64,000 nucleotides of DNA, from assembly GCF_033898505.1 (NCBI RefSeq), contig NZ_JAXAFK010000001.1, forward strand, positions 62,001 to 126,000, read 5' to 3'. The notes below the pieces were generated by a model, which was not told the origin of the DNA, did not search any database, and worked only from the letters and a program-made list of their open reading frames with translations. The stretch is from Pectobacterium carotovorum. GTDB lineage: Bacteria; Pseudomonadota; Gammaproteobacteria; Enterobacterales; Enterobacteriaceae. Position numbers and translations under genes: made by a program. Within the stretch, counting starts at the first letter, position 1. Each line of letters begins with the position of its first letter. Below are positions 17,498-26,628 of the stretch, one piece after another.

Positions 17498-18592
17498 TCA
17501 GGCTGCTTGCTGTATGGTGCCGTCCATGTTCATGGTGGCTTTGGGGACAGAAACTGGCAGGTCCGCCAACTGCTGGGCGAAGCTGGTCGCTATAGCCCAC
17601 TCACTGTCAGCCGCTTCTGAGAAGACCTCTTGGACAATGATATCAAGGGAGCTTTCCGCTTGTGCCAGCTTGTCGGCAACGCCCTGTAATTCGCCCTCAA
17701 ATACAGTCCAACTGGTGCGAAAATCAGACAATGCGGAAGTGGCGGTATTGATGTAGGTGATAGCCTGTTGGCTGGCAAGGGCCAGACCCTGCAAGGCCAC
17801 GATCTGTTGCTTGTCGGAGTCTAATTCTTTTTGGTCTTGTGCTATTTCATTGAAATTATTATTTATTTTTTCTTGCATTACTCCCCACCCAACTGCTCCT
17901 CCCACAGACAATAGGCCACCAGCTCCACACAGTGTTGCACCGACTCCGAATGTTTCCGGTATCAAAAGAATGCCGATTACAGCGAGAATGAGACCGAGGA
18001 ACGTTGCGCCAATACTGGCAGCCAGCGCGATGTTTTCTGCGGTGATGATGTCGTGTAATGTCTTGATAGCTTGATTCATTTTAGCGACATCATTTTCCAG
18101 GTCGGTCTCTGCCGATTGAATATTACTAGCCCCTTTAGTCAGTGCGGTATGGGATTTTTGCATCTTTTCCCCCCATTTTTTGAGCTTTTGAGCGGTATCA
18201 TCTGCATTGCTCACCATGCCAGTTATTTGCTCTTGTAGAGCGCTAATCAACTCGGCAACCTTTTTGACATTGGGATCGTTTGCACCCATCGCATCAGGAT
18301 GCGCGTTTGCGATATCCTGGATTTTCTGAGAGAAAGCGGCGTAGTCACTCCCGTAGTTGATCACCGCCAGAGGAACACCGCCGGTGATATCCGGCGCCAG
18401 ATTATTGATCCAATCGGAGGCGTCGGCCTGTGCTTCGTCCAGCTTGCTGGACAGGCTGTCATACCAACTGGGTTTTGGCTGTGGTGGAACAAACGTGGTG
18501 TTGAGAATGCCGTGGCAGGCCTGAGTGATCAGGTTTAGGGTGAGAAAGGCGTTTTGGGTTTTGTTTTTCAGGGTAGTGATATTGCTGCTCAT
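17498..18592 (-). CDS. alpha-helical pore-forming toxin-like protein, hydrophobic hairpin type
   Basis: A 364-residue helical protein with a long hydrophobic hairpin at about residues 187-239 (two segments, FLGLILAVIGILLIPETFGV and CGAGGLLSVGGAVGWGVMQ, with a Pro/Gly turn). Such a membrane-inserting head flanked by long coiled-coil helices is typical of the B component of tripartite alpha-pore-forming toxins (AhlB, SmhB, HBL-L1) and of MakA-type proteins. A strong GAAGGAGAG site precedes MSSNITTLKN. It shares the operon with two similarly sized relatives. Secretion may be signal-independent; the Vibrio Mak toxin is exported through the flagellar system, but nothing here shows that route. Confidence 0.72.
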   Translation of the reverse strand: MSSNITTLKNKTQNAFLTLNLITQACHGILNTTFVPPQPKPSWYDSLSSKLDEAQADASDWINNLAPDITGGVPLAVINYGSDYAAFSQKIQDIANAHPDAMGANDPNVKKVAELISALQEQITGMVSNADDTAQKLKKWGEKMQKSHTALTKGASNIQSAETDLENDVAKMNQAIKTLHDIITAENIALAASIGATFLGLILAVIGILLIPETFGVGATLCGAGGLLSVGGAVGWGVMQEKINNNFNEIAQDQKELDSDKQQIVALQGLALASQQAITYINTATSALSDFRTSWTVFEGELQGVADKLAQAESSLDIIVQEVFSEAADSEWAIATSFAQQLADLPVSVPKATMNMDGTIQQAA

Positions 18593-18609
18593 ATTTCTCT
18601 CCTTCGAGA

Positions 18610-19686
18610 TTAGCCAGAATACTTGTTGGGATTTTGTGGGTCGAGAATCACAGGTGAACCAGCTTGGGTTACCTTCTGCGGAATGCTAGTGGCAAAGGCC
18701 GAAAGGGCCTGCCAGTTAGCGTTAGCGGTTGACAGCGTGACAAGATCGAACAATTGCGAGGGATCTGCATTGGCCTCAAGCGCGTTGATGGTTTCGTTGA
18801 CGCTGTCGAGTTGCTCACTCCATAACGTTTGCAGATTGGAAGCCCCTTTTCCTATTTGGGAAAAGGTCAACTCGAGGTTGTTTAACAGTTGTAGAACCAG
18901 TTTGGTCCCAGCCGCAGCCTGTGCGGCATCAGAGGCTTGAATCTGAAGATCCGCAATTTCTTTCAGGGTACTTGCTACTTCAGCTGTATCCTCTATTTCT
19001 TCATAGAAGTACTTGCCGATGGTGATGGCTATCGACGCCATGTCCATAAAGGAAATACTTTCTTCTGCTGTTTCTGTGGCTACCTTGTAAAGCAGAGTGA
19101 CGGTGGTGGTGGCGATTTCTTTGCCTGTACTGATATCCTCACTGGTGATACTGCTCTGTAAGGACGCGACCAAATCCTGCAAGTGTTGCAGTTTGGCTGC
19201 AATGTTCTGCATCTGCTGCTCTTCTTGACTCAGGGCGTTCCAGCCTTCGTTGATACTTTTATCTAGCAAAGGTTGGATATTGGCGAAGGCTTGCTGGTGC
19301 GTCTTTAACGAGTCAACTGCGGTGCCTGTGTCCTTCACTGCTTTGGTCAACTGGGGCCGCAGCACGTTCTTCAGGAGCTCCAGCCATTGGTCCTGTGACA
19401 ACTTATTTTCTTGTGCTGTAGCATGAACTCCGGCAAAAGCCGTGGCGTAGTCAGGGAACTGAAGAAGAATACTCCCCCAGATATCTGGCCTGTCCTGAAC
19501 CCATTGATTTCCGGCAGTACTCAGCATGGACATCCGGCTACGTACCGAGGTGAGCCAGTCGGGGTCATCCGGCAGTTTGCCGATAATTGTATTGTTACTG
19601 GTGAAAGCGTAGCTATCGAGCTGCATCACATTGTTGAAAGAGTCGGTGAGCAGTTCTTGTGCGTCATAAATGGTTGGGCTCAACAT
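18610..19686 (-). CDS. alpha-helical pore-forming toxin-like protein, amphipathic component
   Basis: A 358-residue helical protein similar in size and general arrangement to the two downstream neighbours but without a long hydrophobic hairpin. The matching region at about residues 190-230 (TTTVTLLYKVATETAEESIS and SFMDMASIAITIGKYFYEE) is only amphipathic. This is the profile of the hydrophilic A component of tripartite alpha-pore-forming toxins, which lines the finished pore. Its ATG follows the stop codon of the upstream PixA-like gene by a single base (TGATATG), indicating translational coupling and a need for coordinated production. Sequence identity to named toxins was not computed. Confidence 0.62.
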   Translation of the reverse strand: MLSPTIYDAQELLTDSFNNVMQLDSYAFTSNNTIIGKLPDDPDWLTSVRSRMSMLSTAGNQWVQDRPDIWGSILLQFPDYATAFAGVHATAQENKLSQDQWLELLKNVLRPQLTKAVKDTGTAVDSLKTHQQAFANIQPLLDKSINEGWNALSQEEQQMQNIAAKLQHLQDLVASLQSSITSEDISTGKEIATTTVTLLYKVATETAEESISFMDMASIAITIGKYFYEEIEDTAEVASTLKEIADLQIQASDAAQAAAGTKLVLQLLNNLELTFSQIGKGASNLQTLWSEQLDSVNETINALEANADPSQLFDLVTLSTANANWQALSAFATSIPQKVTQAGSPVILDPQNPNKYSG

Positions 19687-19687
19687 A

Positions 19688-20080
19688 TCAGCTAATCTCT
19701 ATGAAAGGGTCAAAAGTCATGGAACGACCGTCCAGATCTAGAACCACAGAATATTGCTGACCGCCAGTGGTGCCTTGTGCTTCCACCCGGCCTTGCCAGT
19801 ACGTGCCATTGATACTGTTAACGGCGACAGGTACGCAGACTTTGTCATTCACCATTTGGCCTGTGAACGAAAGGATGGATACGTCACTTGACAGCGAAAC
19901 ACCAGTGACATGCCAGTTGATGACCTGACCATCCTGACAGGCCGTCTTCAGCTCCTCCTGACCTTCATTACCTGAACCCACATATTTGTTGGTATCGATC
20001 AGATAGACATTCGAACCCAGATCGTTGGATGCCAATGCATTTTCTGCATCTACTACAATGAGTACGTCAATTTCGTTCAT
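19688..20080 (-). CDS. PixA/AidA-family inclusion body protein
   Basis: A 130-residue protein of the PixA/AidA family, known from the PixA inclusion protein of Xenorhabdus nematophila and the quorum-sensing-regulated AidA of Ralstonia and Burkholderia. The family signature is visible as IDVLIVVDAENALAS at the N-terminus, VYLIDTNKYVGSGNEGQEEL in the middle and DGQVINWHVTGVSL, all beta-strand rich. It has no signal peptide. It is paralogous to the next gene upstream and is coupled translationally to the first pore-forming-toxin-like gene. The family's molecular role is unknown; a chaperone or delivery role for the toxin proteins is inferred only from the operon. Confidence 0.78.
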   Translation of the reverse strand: MNEIDVLIVVDAENALASNDLGSNVYLIDTNKYVGSGNEGQEELKTACQDGQVINWHVTGVSLSSDVSILSFTGQMVNDKVCVPVAVNSINGTYWQGRVEAQGTTGGQQYSVVLDLDGRSMTFDPFIEIS

Positions 20081-20098
20081 TGCTCTTTCCTCGCTTTT

Positions 20099-20488
20099 TC
20101 ACACAACATCGATTGCAGAACTGAGAGAAAATGTTTTTTCTCCTATCCGCACGTTTACTTCATAAGAGAAAAATGAGAACTGCCCCCGTGATTCGACTCT
20201 GCCAAGCCAGGGATTGCCGTTTGCTGCTTCGCTTTGTGGCTGGCAGATTGCTTGTTCCACCATTTGTCCAGAAAAGCCGGTGATGGTGATATCACCACGC
20301 AGGCTCACTGGCACGGCATGCCATTGAATCTGGTCGCCATCCTGAGCAACGGTATGCAAGGTTGCATCACCTTCACCCCAAGAGCCTATGAAACCGTTGT
20401 TATCCACTAAATAGGCATTATTCGTAATATTTCCTGACGTGAGAGTTTCTGCTGTATTGACCACAATAAGCACATTAATTGTCTTCAT
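20099..20488 (-). CDS. PixA/AidA-family inclusion body protein, second copy
   Basis: A 129-residue paralogue of the following gene, with the same order of motifs: INVLIVVNTAETLTSG, NAYLVDNNGFIGSWGEGDAT, DGDQIQWHAVPVSLRGDIT and GRVESRG. The two differ enough that the duplication is old. It is the first gene of the five-gene reverse-strand operon and has an AAGGAAAAAA site before MKTINVLI. Its promoter must lie in the very AT-rich sequence above 20488. PixA-like genes next to alpha-pore-forming toxin genes occur in other insect-associated and soft-rot bacteria as far as I recall, but I cannot verify this here. Confidence 0.78.
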   Translation of the reverse strand: MKTINVLIVVNTAETLTSGNITNNAYLVDNNGFIGSWGEGDATLHTVAQDGDQIQWHAVPVSLRGDITITGFSGQMVEQAICQPQSEAANGNPWLGRVESRGQFSFFSYEVNVRIGEKTFSLSSAIDVV

Positions 20489-21025
20489 TTTTTTCCTTTT
20501 TTTTAAATATGGTTTTTAATTTTTAATTTGTTTATTAGATGAAATAAATAGGATTTATTTTTTAATTATGTTTATTTCATGGTTGTTTTTTTGTCAAATT
20601 AGCTTGGCTTTGTTATTTTTATTTGTTTGTATTACTATTTGTTTTTTATGGTGTTTTGTTTTTTCAGGTATTTGTCGTAGGGGGTTTGGATTAGGCCTTT
20701 TGTATTGGGGTGTTTGTTTTATGTTTTTGTGGCGGTTTTATGATTGTTATCGAGTGTATAATATAAAAATGAGATGGTGATGGTGGGGGAATATACTGTT
20801 TCTATATTGTAAATAATTGGATTCATATAAGGGAATGAATGACTCATGGTGTTACTCACCTCGTTAGCATACGTTCAACGTCAGGTGACAGCTTGTAGCT
20901 GCCTGAATCCCCTATTTTTTGTTCTCGAAGAAAATTCCACTTGTTTTTTGGCCGTGCGTGAATAATGCGTGTGCCGCCCGTGTTTGGTAAAGAGCAGGGC
21001 GGCCTTGGCTTTTCTCCTTAATTCG
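20489..21025. other. 537-base AT-rich intergenic region
   Basis: Very T-rich on the plus strand. A 70-codon frame at 20568-20780 is mostly Phe, Leu, Cys and Trp, has no ribosome-binding site and is judged chance. The region carries the promoter of the PixA/toxin operon; no operator could be assigned. Confidence 0.5.
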
Positions 21026-21595
21026 CTATAGATAGCTTAAGGTGAAGTTCGCCGTTGCCATGAAATCACCGGACTGAATCAGATCGTCGCGTATTTTTTC
21101 GATGCGGGCCGAAAAGGGAATAGTGTTGTCCCCGCTTTGCAGGACAATGTTGTCCGTACTGCTGTTGATACCGACCAGTTTGTCCGCATGATAAATACCA
21201 ACCGCGATGCCTTTGGCACCGGATGAGGAATCCAGCGCCAGCCGATTAGGCAAGAGTGGCTCTTCTTTTCCTGAAAAGCGGATGGTGACGTTTTGGTAGG
21301 TATCCAGATTGCAGTCCGTGAGGTTAATCGCGAAGTCGTGCCATTCGCCGTAGCGATTAGCCTTTAAATAGCGCGAAGAAACCTCGCTCATATCCACCAC
21401 AATCGCTTTGCTATCCGCACTGACATTACAGGCGGCGTTGACGACGAGAACGTGAAACGTTACTTCATGGTCGTCCATTGATGATACCTGCTGAGCGATG
21501 GACTCTCCCGAAGGAAGCGTCAGGATGCCGAGTGTAAACGCGAGCAGCACGCGGTATGGTCGGGTTTTTATTGCTGTGTTGTTATTGTTTATCAT
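21026..21595 (-). CDS. minor fimbrial subunit
   Basis: A 189-residue pilin of the chaperone-usher class. A signal peptide ends near SGESIAQQ; the mature part has the N-terminal cysteine in VVNAACNVSADSKAIVVDMS, its disulfide partner in LTDCNLDTYQNVTIRF, and the pilin C-terminus FMATANFTLSYL with the penultimate Tyr used in donor-strand exchange. It is last in the operon, 17 bases after the adhesin gene, so it probably serves as an adaptor or anchor near the tip or base. Confidence 0.82.
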   Translation of the reverse strand: MINNNNTAIKTRPYRVLLAFTLGILTLPSGESIAQQVSSMDDHEVTFHVLVVNAACNVSADSKAIVVDMSEVSSRYLKANRYGEWHDFAINLTDCNLDTYQNVTIRFSGKEEPLLPNRLALDSSSGAKGIAVGIYHADKLVGINSSTDNIVLQSGDNTIPFSARIEKIRDDLIQSGDFMATANFTLSYL

Positions 21596-21612
21596 CGTTG
21601 CGATCCCATGGG

Positions 21613-22647
21613 TTAATGATAATTAAACCGCAGAATAATGTTTTTCTCGGTATCGCCTACCACCGCGGGGCCGGAGGCGTAGAGGCGTGCCGTATAGCGC
21701 CGTTCGATCACGCCGCTCGATGCCGTCAGGCCGTCAACCAGACCGATGAACTGGTTAAACACTACGTTATTGCCGCTGCGCGTATCTTCGATTTTCAGCG
21801 TGGCGCCATTTCCCATATTCATGCCGTCTATCCCGACGAGTGAATTTCCCCGCGACGAGGCATCAAAGTTAATGTCCAGATCGAACCCCTTGCCGCAGTC
21901 TTCTCCGCCGTCGGTTGATACGTTGATGTGGAAGTCCGTTTGCGCCAGTGCATTCGCTTCTGTACCGGCCCATGCTCTGACCGTACCAAAATCAACATAG
22001 CTGTCGGGCGAGACGTTAATCTTTGCAGCGCACTGCATAATGTCTATGCCGTGTAGCCCTGACAGGCTTAAGCCATAGTTGCTGTCGGGCTTATTATTGA
22101 TGCCTCCTTCGCCGTCGATCTGGAAGACGCGCAGCGCATCCACGCCCGCCGTGGTATCGGTGATATTCCCCGTTTTTTCGAGATAAAGCTGCACTGTGAC
22201 ATTCAGCATGGTTGGGTTGGCAGGCGGTGTTGAACCGCTGGGGCCCGGTGCGATCCACTGCCCGGTGGATACACGGGAGGCGGTGGTGCCGCCATTGGTA
22301 ATGACACCGAGATCCTGACCGTTATAGATGATGCCAATGCCAACCCCCTGACTGATGACCTTACCTTCGGGATTGGGATAGAAGTAGGACATCTCACCCT
22401 GTGGGCGTACGGATTTATATGCCCAGCAGGCCAGGCTGCGGGTATAGGGTTTTGACGTCCAGAGGCGGCTGCCAATAGGCAATGTCGCTGGGATTTTGAG
22501 CGTACCGATATCCTCATAATCGTTTACCGGGCCAGTCACGGTGCCCAGCCGACATTCCAGTGCGCTGGCGTTAAACGCCGTTAAGCCGAAAAAGAGCGAC
22601 GCGCAGAGAGCGACATGGCGATGTTGATGAATAGCTAACCAAGACAT
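21613..22647 (-). CDS. fimbrial tip adhesin, two-domain
   Basis: A 344-residue protein with a signal peptide (CASLFFGLTAFNASALE) and two Ig-like halves. The N-terminal part, about residues 30-190, is long, Gly/Pro-rich and contains GSRLWTSKPYTRSLACWAYK, which suits a receptor-binding domain. The C-terminal part, from about residue 205, is a pilin domain beginning QCAAKINVSPDSYVDFGTVR and ending NIILRFNYH. This two-domain order is standard for tip adhesins of chaperone-usher fimbriae. The bound host or plant ligand is not predictable. Confidence 0.8.
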   Translation of the reverse strand: MSWLAIHQHRHVALCASLFFGLTAFNASALECRLGTVTGPVNDYEDIGTLKIPATLPIGSRLWTSKPYTRSLACWAYKSVRPQGEMSYFYPNPEGKVISQGVGIGIIYNGQDLGVITNGGTTASRVSTGQWIAPGPSGSTPPANPTMLNVTVQLYLEKTGNITDTTAGVDALRVFQIDGEGGINNKPDSNYGLSLSGLHGIDIMQCAAKINVSPDSYVDFGTVRAWAGTEANALAQTDFHINVSTDGGEDCGKGFDLDINFDASSRGNSLVGIDGMNMGNGATLKIEDTRSGNNVVFNQFIGLVDGLTASSGVIERRYTARLYASGPAVVGDTEKNIILRFNYH

Positions 22648-22663
22648 GGCGGTTCCCTATTGT

Positions 22664-23413
22664 TTATTTATGGGGCGTGGGCTGGCACTGGTTTTGTACG
22701 CAGGTGAAAGGCAGCTCCAGATGGCCGCCGTAGTCGTTGACGTAGTACAGATAGAAGCGATCGATTGCCCCGTCATTCACCTCAACCGGCAGGGTTGAGC
22801 GTGGCGCGATCATAAAGGCGTTCCCCTTCAGTAGGCTGGCAGGATTGGTGCGCGTCGCTTTAGGTTGTTTCAGGATGGCGCTTACCGTGATGTAGTACGG
22901 CGTTGGGTTTTCTACCTGAAAGGTGTTTCCCGTTTTTCGGATCGTCAGTTTTTCCTGCCAGATTTCATCCTTAGCGGGTTTTACGCTGCGGGGACGGAAG
23001 AACACCTTAATTTCAGACTGAATAGCGATCTGTAATACGTTGGGTTTTTCCGCTTTGGGGGGAATTTCCCGGACGTTGAGGTAAAACAGCGATTCGCGGT
23101 CGGCTGGCAATTGGCTGATTTGCTCAGTCTTGACCAGACGGATCAGGCTATATCCTTTCGCTTCGATGCGCTGTAACGGCGGCAGCACCATCAGCGGCGT
23201 ATTCACTTTATTGTGCTTATCGTCTGTCAGCCAGGACTGCGCCAGAAACGGATTCTCTGCGTTTTGGTTCATCAGCATGACCGTCGCGGATTGTTCCTCG
23301 TCGTTAAAAATAACGCGGGTGCGATCGAGACTCAGGGCGCTATACGCCGAAGGCAGCAAAAACAGGCCGCCGATGAGGAATCCTGCAACTCGCTGATAAA
23401 ATGGGTGTTTCAT
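22664..23413 (-). CDS. periplasmic fimbrial chaperone
   Basis: A 249-residue PapD-like chaperone. The start MKHPFYQRVAGFL at 23413 follows a GGAGAG site and begins the signal peptide; the upstream open frame overlaps the usher gene. The mature protein has the chaperone hallmarks: LDRTRVIFNDEEQSATVMLM, then PFLAQSWLTD and LVKTEQISQLPADRESLFYL for the subunit-binding strand, and NPTPYYITVSA in domain 2. It binds pilin subunits in the periplasm and brings them to the usher encoded just upstream. Confidence 0.88.
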   Translation of the reverse strand: MKHPFYQRVAGFLIGGLFLLPSAYSALSLDRTRVIFNDEEQSATVMLMNQNAENPFLAQSWLTDDKHNKVNTPLMVLPPLQRIEAKGYSLIRLVKTEQISQLPADRESLFYLNVREIPPKAEKPNVLQIAIQSEIKVFFRPRSVKPAKDEIWQEKLTIRKTGNTFQVENPTPYYITVSAILKQPKATRTNPASLLKGNAFMIAPRSTLPVEVNDGAIDRFYLYYVNDYGGHLELPFTCVQNQCQPTPHK

Positions 23414-23450
23414 AACGTACTCTCCAGACTTGTCTATTTCTTCGCGCCGC

Positions 23451-25991
23451 TTATTTACAGGGAAGCAGCAGCGCATCAAGGTGATTTAAGGTTGTGGGCA
23501 GGGTGATGGAACACTGTGTTCTTCCCTCCCAGATGACGGACAGCGTTTCACCAGGCGAGACGCCCGTGATATAGGCTTGGCCGCCGTTGGTGATCATGGC
23601 GATATCACGACCTTTCTTGTTTTTGATCTGCGCGGCAAACGGGGGATATGCGCCGTTGGCTAGCGCAATGTGCGCCATGATTTTTTCCCCGCTAACGACG
23701 TCGAATTTGCGGTAGCCGATTGCCCCTTCGGTCAGCGTGCCTTGCACCACCGTCGTCATGGCCTCGATGTTCTGCGGTAATTTCTGTACATCAATCCGGG
23801 TTGATACGTCGTAGTAGCTGCTGGTACCGGCAATAACGGCCAGACCGTAGCGGTTAGTTTCAACCTGGCTGCCAGTGAACGGCACGCCCGGCTGCTCGGT
23901 ATCGACCATGATGCGGGTGCCACCCTGATTGCCTTTCGGGTGTGCCGCCACGCCGTGGCGAGTTGCGGTAATGCCGCCACGCAGTGAACCGTTCAGGTAG
24001 GTATAACGATCCTGTTGCCAGGAGACGCCCACGGTGGCATCCGTCATCGGCGCCAGATGGGTATAGTTACCGCTCAGGTAGGTACGCTCTTTGCTGTCGT
24101 ACCGCGTGCTCAGGTTCCAGGTTCGGCGCGGGTCGGTGTTATTGGAATAGGTGAGTGCCTGATTGCTGCTGTTGTTATAGCGTCCCATGCTGTAGCTCAG
24201 GCGCTCCTTATCCCCGAGTGGAATGGAAAAGCTCAGGTACAGGCTGTCATCGGTACGGCGGTTGAATTCGGTGCGATAGGCCGATAAATTCGCGGCAATC
24301 CCTTTAAATGCGCCGATATCAAAGTACTTGTTCAGCGAAATCCCGTAGCGATCCTGCTCAGCTTCATTCCAGTAGGTTTGGCGCGTATAGGTGACGTAGG
24401 TCGACAGCCCGCTCAGCAACGAGGATGATTCCTGCGTCGCGAAGTTTTTGGAGAGCGTAACGGTGTAACGCTCTTTTTCATTGCGATAGCGGTTATCCAG
24501 ATTCAGCGCATAGAGATACTGCGCCATGCTCATGTAGGTCTTTTCTGAAAAGCGGTAGCCCGCGAAGCTGATCTGGCTATCGATCGAATTGAAATACTTA
24601 GACCAGTTGAGTGAGAAAGCATGCCCGACTTGCGACGAGGACATGTCTGGAAGCGTCGCGCGTGACTGCGTAATGTCAGCGGACAACGCGCCCAGCAGGT
24701 AGAGGTTTTTCCCGATACCTGCTGACCAGGACTGGTAGCCATCGGACAAAATGCTGCCGCCGTATACCGACCACGCGTTAGATAGCCCCCACGAGGCTTC
24801 GGCAGCAGAAAACGCTGGGCCTTGCAGGCGATGGTTGGTATTCGAAGGTTTACCGGCGGCGAGTTTGTACTGAACATGTCCTGGCCGCGTCAGGTAAGGC
24901 AGGTTGGCCGACTCGGTCTGGAACGTCGTCACCGTGCCATCTTCCTCCGTCACGCGAACATCCAGCGTGCCGCTGACGCCGTTCTTCATATCCTGAATCG
25001 CAAAGGGGCCGGCAGGCACGGTAGTTTCATAGATCAGCCTGCCATTTTGCGTGACGGTCACCGTCGCGTTTGATTTGGCGACGCCGCGAATTTCGGGCGC
25101 GTAGCCACGCAGCGATGGGGGAAGCATGTTCTCATTATTGGCTAATGACGCGCCGGTAAAGCGATAGCTATCGAACAGGTTGCTGCTGAAATACATTTCA
25201 CCCAGCTTGAGATCGGCCGAAAGCGTTGGCAGCGGGCGATAGGCGTAAAACTGATCCCACGAAAAGCTATCTCGGCTCGAGTTACGCGATTTTTGCAGAA
25301 AATAACGATAATCGGCACGGTAACGCCAGGCTCCCAGATTGAACCCCGTGGTGCCATAGCTGCTGAGATAGTGTGTTGTGCCTCTTCCATGGGTATCTCG
25401 ACGGACGTTCCCGACCAGATTGTAATCCAATAGCGCGCCGCCGATGCCGTGATCCCATTGCTCGGGCGGAATCCAGTTTTGATCGCTATAGGCTAACCAC
25501 GCCTGCGGGATCGTAATATTCAGCGTTCCCATACCGATCTGGTTAGAGACTTTCACACCGGCAATCGGGGTCAGATCGACACAGCTTTCGTTATGCCAGA
25601 GTGCGATTTTGTCGCGGGCTTCTTTCTTCAGCGCCAGCTTATCGACGAGTTCTGGGGGGAGGCAGGCCGTTGGGCGGGATTGAGTATTGCCTTCCGGCAG
25701 ATAGTGAATGATCTGCTGTTGTATTTCACGCGAGTTCACTTTGATTGATAAAAGATAGGCTCCGGGGGTGACGTATTCGGGATCGGAAAAATGGCTAAGA
25801 TCAATGTCACTACGCTCATCGACATCCAGTACATCAACGTTAAATTCCGTTGCACTGATCGATGTTGTACTCAAAGAAAAAATAAAAACGCTATAGCGAA
25901 ATAGCGCCGATTTTACGTTTTCTTTGAGCGTTATATTCTTCATTGCCATAGGAATATGTGCTTGAGTAGATGCCGCGTTGTGGTTATTCAT
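23451..25991 (-). CDS. outer membrane fimbrial usher
   Basis: An 846-residue usher that polymerises pilin subunits and exports the fimbria. The order is: N-terminal chaperone-binding domain (EFNVDVLDVDERSDIDLSHF onward), a 24-strand barrel with plug (PSLRGYAPEIRGVAKSNATV near residue 290), and two C-terminal domains ending ITGVSPGETLSVIWEGRTQC. Length is normal for the family. The start is uncertain: the ATG at 25991 lies within a strong hairpin and has no ribosome-binding site; Met at 25949 or 25943 would start nearer the signal peptide. The usher lies between the major pilin and chaperone genes. Confidence 0.9.
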   Translation of the reverse strand: MNNHNAASTQAHIPMAMKNITLKENVKSALFRYSVFIFSLSTTSISATEFNVDVLDVDERSDIDLSHFSDPEYVTPGAYLLSIKVNSREIQQQIIHYLPEGNTQSRPTACLPPELVDKLALKKEARDKIALWHNESCVDLTPIAGVKVSNQIGMGTLNITIPQAWLAYSDQNWIPPEQWDHGIGGALLDYNLVGNVRRDTHGRGTTHYLSSYGTTGFNLGAWRYRADYRYFLQKSRNSSRDSFSWDQFYAYRPLPTLSADLKLGEMYFSSNLFDSYRFTGASLANNENMLPPSLRGYAPEIRGVAKSNATVTVTQNGRLIYETTVPAGPFAIQDMKNGVSGTLDVRVTEEDGTVTTFQTESANLPYLTRPGHVQYKLAAGKPSNTNHRLQGPAFSAAEASWGLSNAWSVYGGSILSDGYQSWSAGIGKNLYLLGALSADITQSRATLPDMSSSQVGHAFSLNWSKYFNSIDSQISFAGYRFSEKTYMSMAQYLYALNLDNRYRNEKERYTVTLSKNFATQESSSLLSGLSTYVTYTRQTYWNEAEQDRYGISLNKYFDIGAFKGIAANLSAYRTEFNRRTDDSLYLSFSIPLGDKERLSYSMGRYNNSSNQALTYSNNTDPRRTWNLSTRYDSKERTYLSGNYTHLAPMTDATVGVSWQQDRYTYLNGSLRGGITATRHGVAAHPKGNQGGTRIMVDTEQPGVPFTGSQVETNRYGLAVIAGTSSYYDVSTRIDVQKLPQNIEAMTTVVQGTLTEGAIGYRKFDVVSGEKIMAHIALANGAYPPFAAQIKNKKGRDIAMITNGGQAYITGVSPGETLSVIWEGRTQCSITLPTTLNHLDALLLPCK

Positions 25992-26017
25992 TCATGTCAG
26001 CCGACATGAATGAATAA
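25984..26017. repeat. 15-base-pair hairpin overlapping the usher start codon
   Basis: TTATTCATTCATGTC, a four-base loop and the exact reverse complement form a perfect stem in the gap between the major pilin and usher genes. In the operon mRNA the 3' arm contains the ATG at 25991 assigned to the usher, as well as an overlapping ATG-AAT-GAA-TAA mini-frame. Confidence 0.75.
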
Positions 26018-26079
26018 GGTGCAAGGGGAGGATGTCTCCCCATTTTTTTTCCCATACTGTGTGGCTAGCTGATCAATAT

Positions 26080-26628
26080 TTATTGATAGGACACGACAAA
26101 GTTAGCGGTGCTGGCGAAAGAACCTGTAGTCACGGCAGGTGCCTCTCCTTCCTGTGGAGTAGGAAGCTTGGTTACATAAGACGTGAAGGAGAAGATGTTG
26201 TCTCCATTTGCCAGTGGTGTGGCGGGAACGGCTGGCGTGGTTCCATCGAATTTAATCTTTTCACCGATGCGTTCGACTGCAATACCTGCACCCCCAGCAC
26301 TGCCGTTTAATGCCAGCAGTTCATTATTGGTGCCGGATGCCACGCCGCCGGAGAAAACAATTTTGGCGCTGGTCGCGGTATCCAGACTGCAATCTCTTAA
26401 TGTGATATCGAACGGCTTAATTTCTGACGTGCCGCCGTTTTCCAGCACGGTTTTGCTGATTTCACCAAACTCGATCGTTTGGTGCAGATCTTCCTGAGAG
26501 ACGGAGCAGGGGGTATCAATAATTTTTCCTTTGAATGTCACAGAACCATTATGTGAATCTGCGGCATAGGCACTGAAAGAAAATACCACGGGGATGAGGG
26601 ACGTCAGGGCGATCTTTGATAATTTCAT
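26080..26628 (-). CDS. major fimbrial subunit (type 1-like pilin)
   Basis: A 182-residue pilin, first in the fimbrial operon. A clear signal peptide ends FSFSAYAADS. The mature protein has NGSVTFKGKIIDTPCSVSQE, a second cysteine in LRDCSLDTATSAKIVFSGG and the C-terminal SFASTANFVVSYQ with the donor-strand Tyr. The position of these parts is that of the main shaft protein (FimA-like). It is followed by a hairpin and a 90-base gap before the usher, which would allow more pilin than usher to be made. Confidence 0.87.
   Translation of the reverse strand: MKLSKIALTSLIPVVFSFSAYAADSHNGSVTFKGKIIDTPCSVSQEDLHQTIEFGEISKTVLENGGTSEIKPFDITLRDCSLDTATSAKIVFSGGVASGTNNELLALNGSAGGAGIAVERIGEKIKFDGTTPAVPATPLANGDNIFSFTSYVTKLPTPQEGEAPAVTTGSFASTANFVVSYQ

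Noticed and set aside
20568..20780. 70-codon hydrophobic frame
   Set aside because: Phe/Cys/Trp-rich composition comes from T-rich DNA, and no ribosome-binding site is present.
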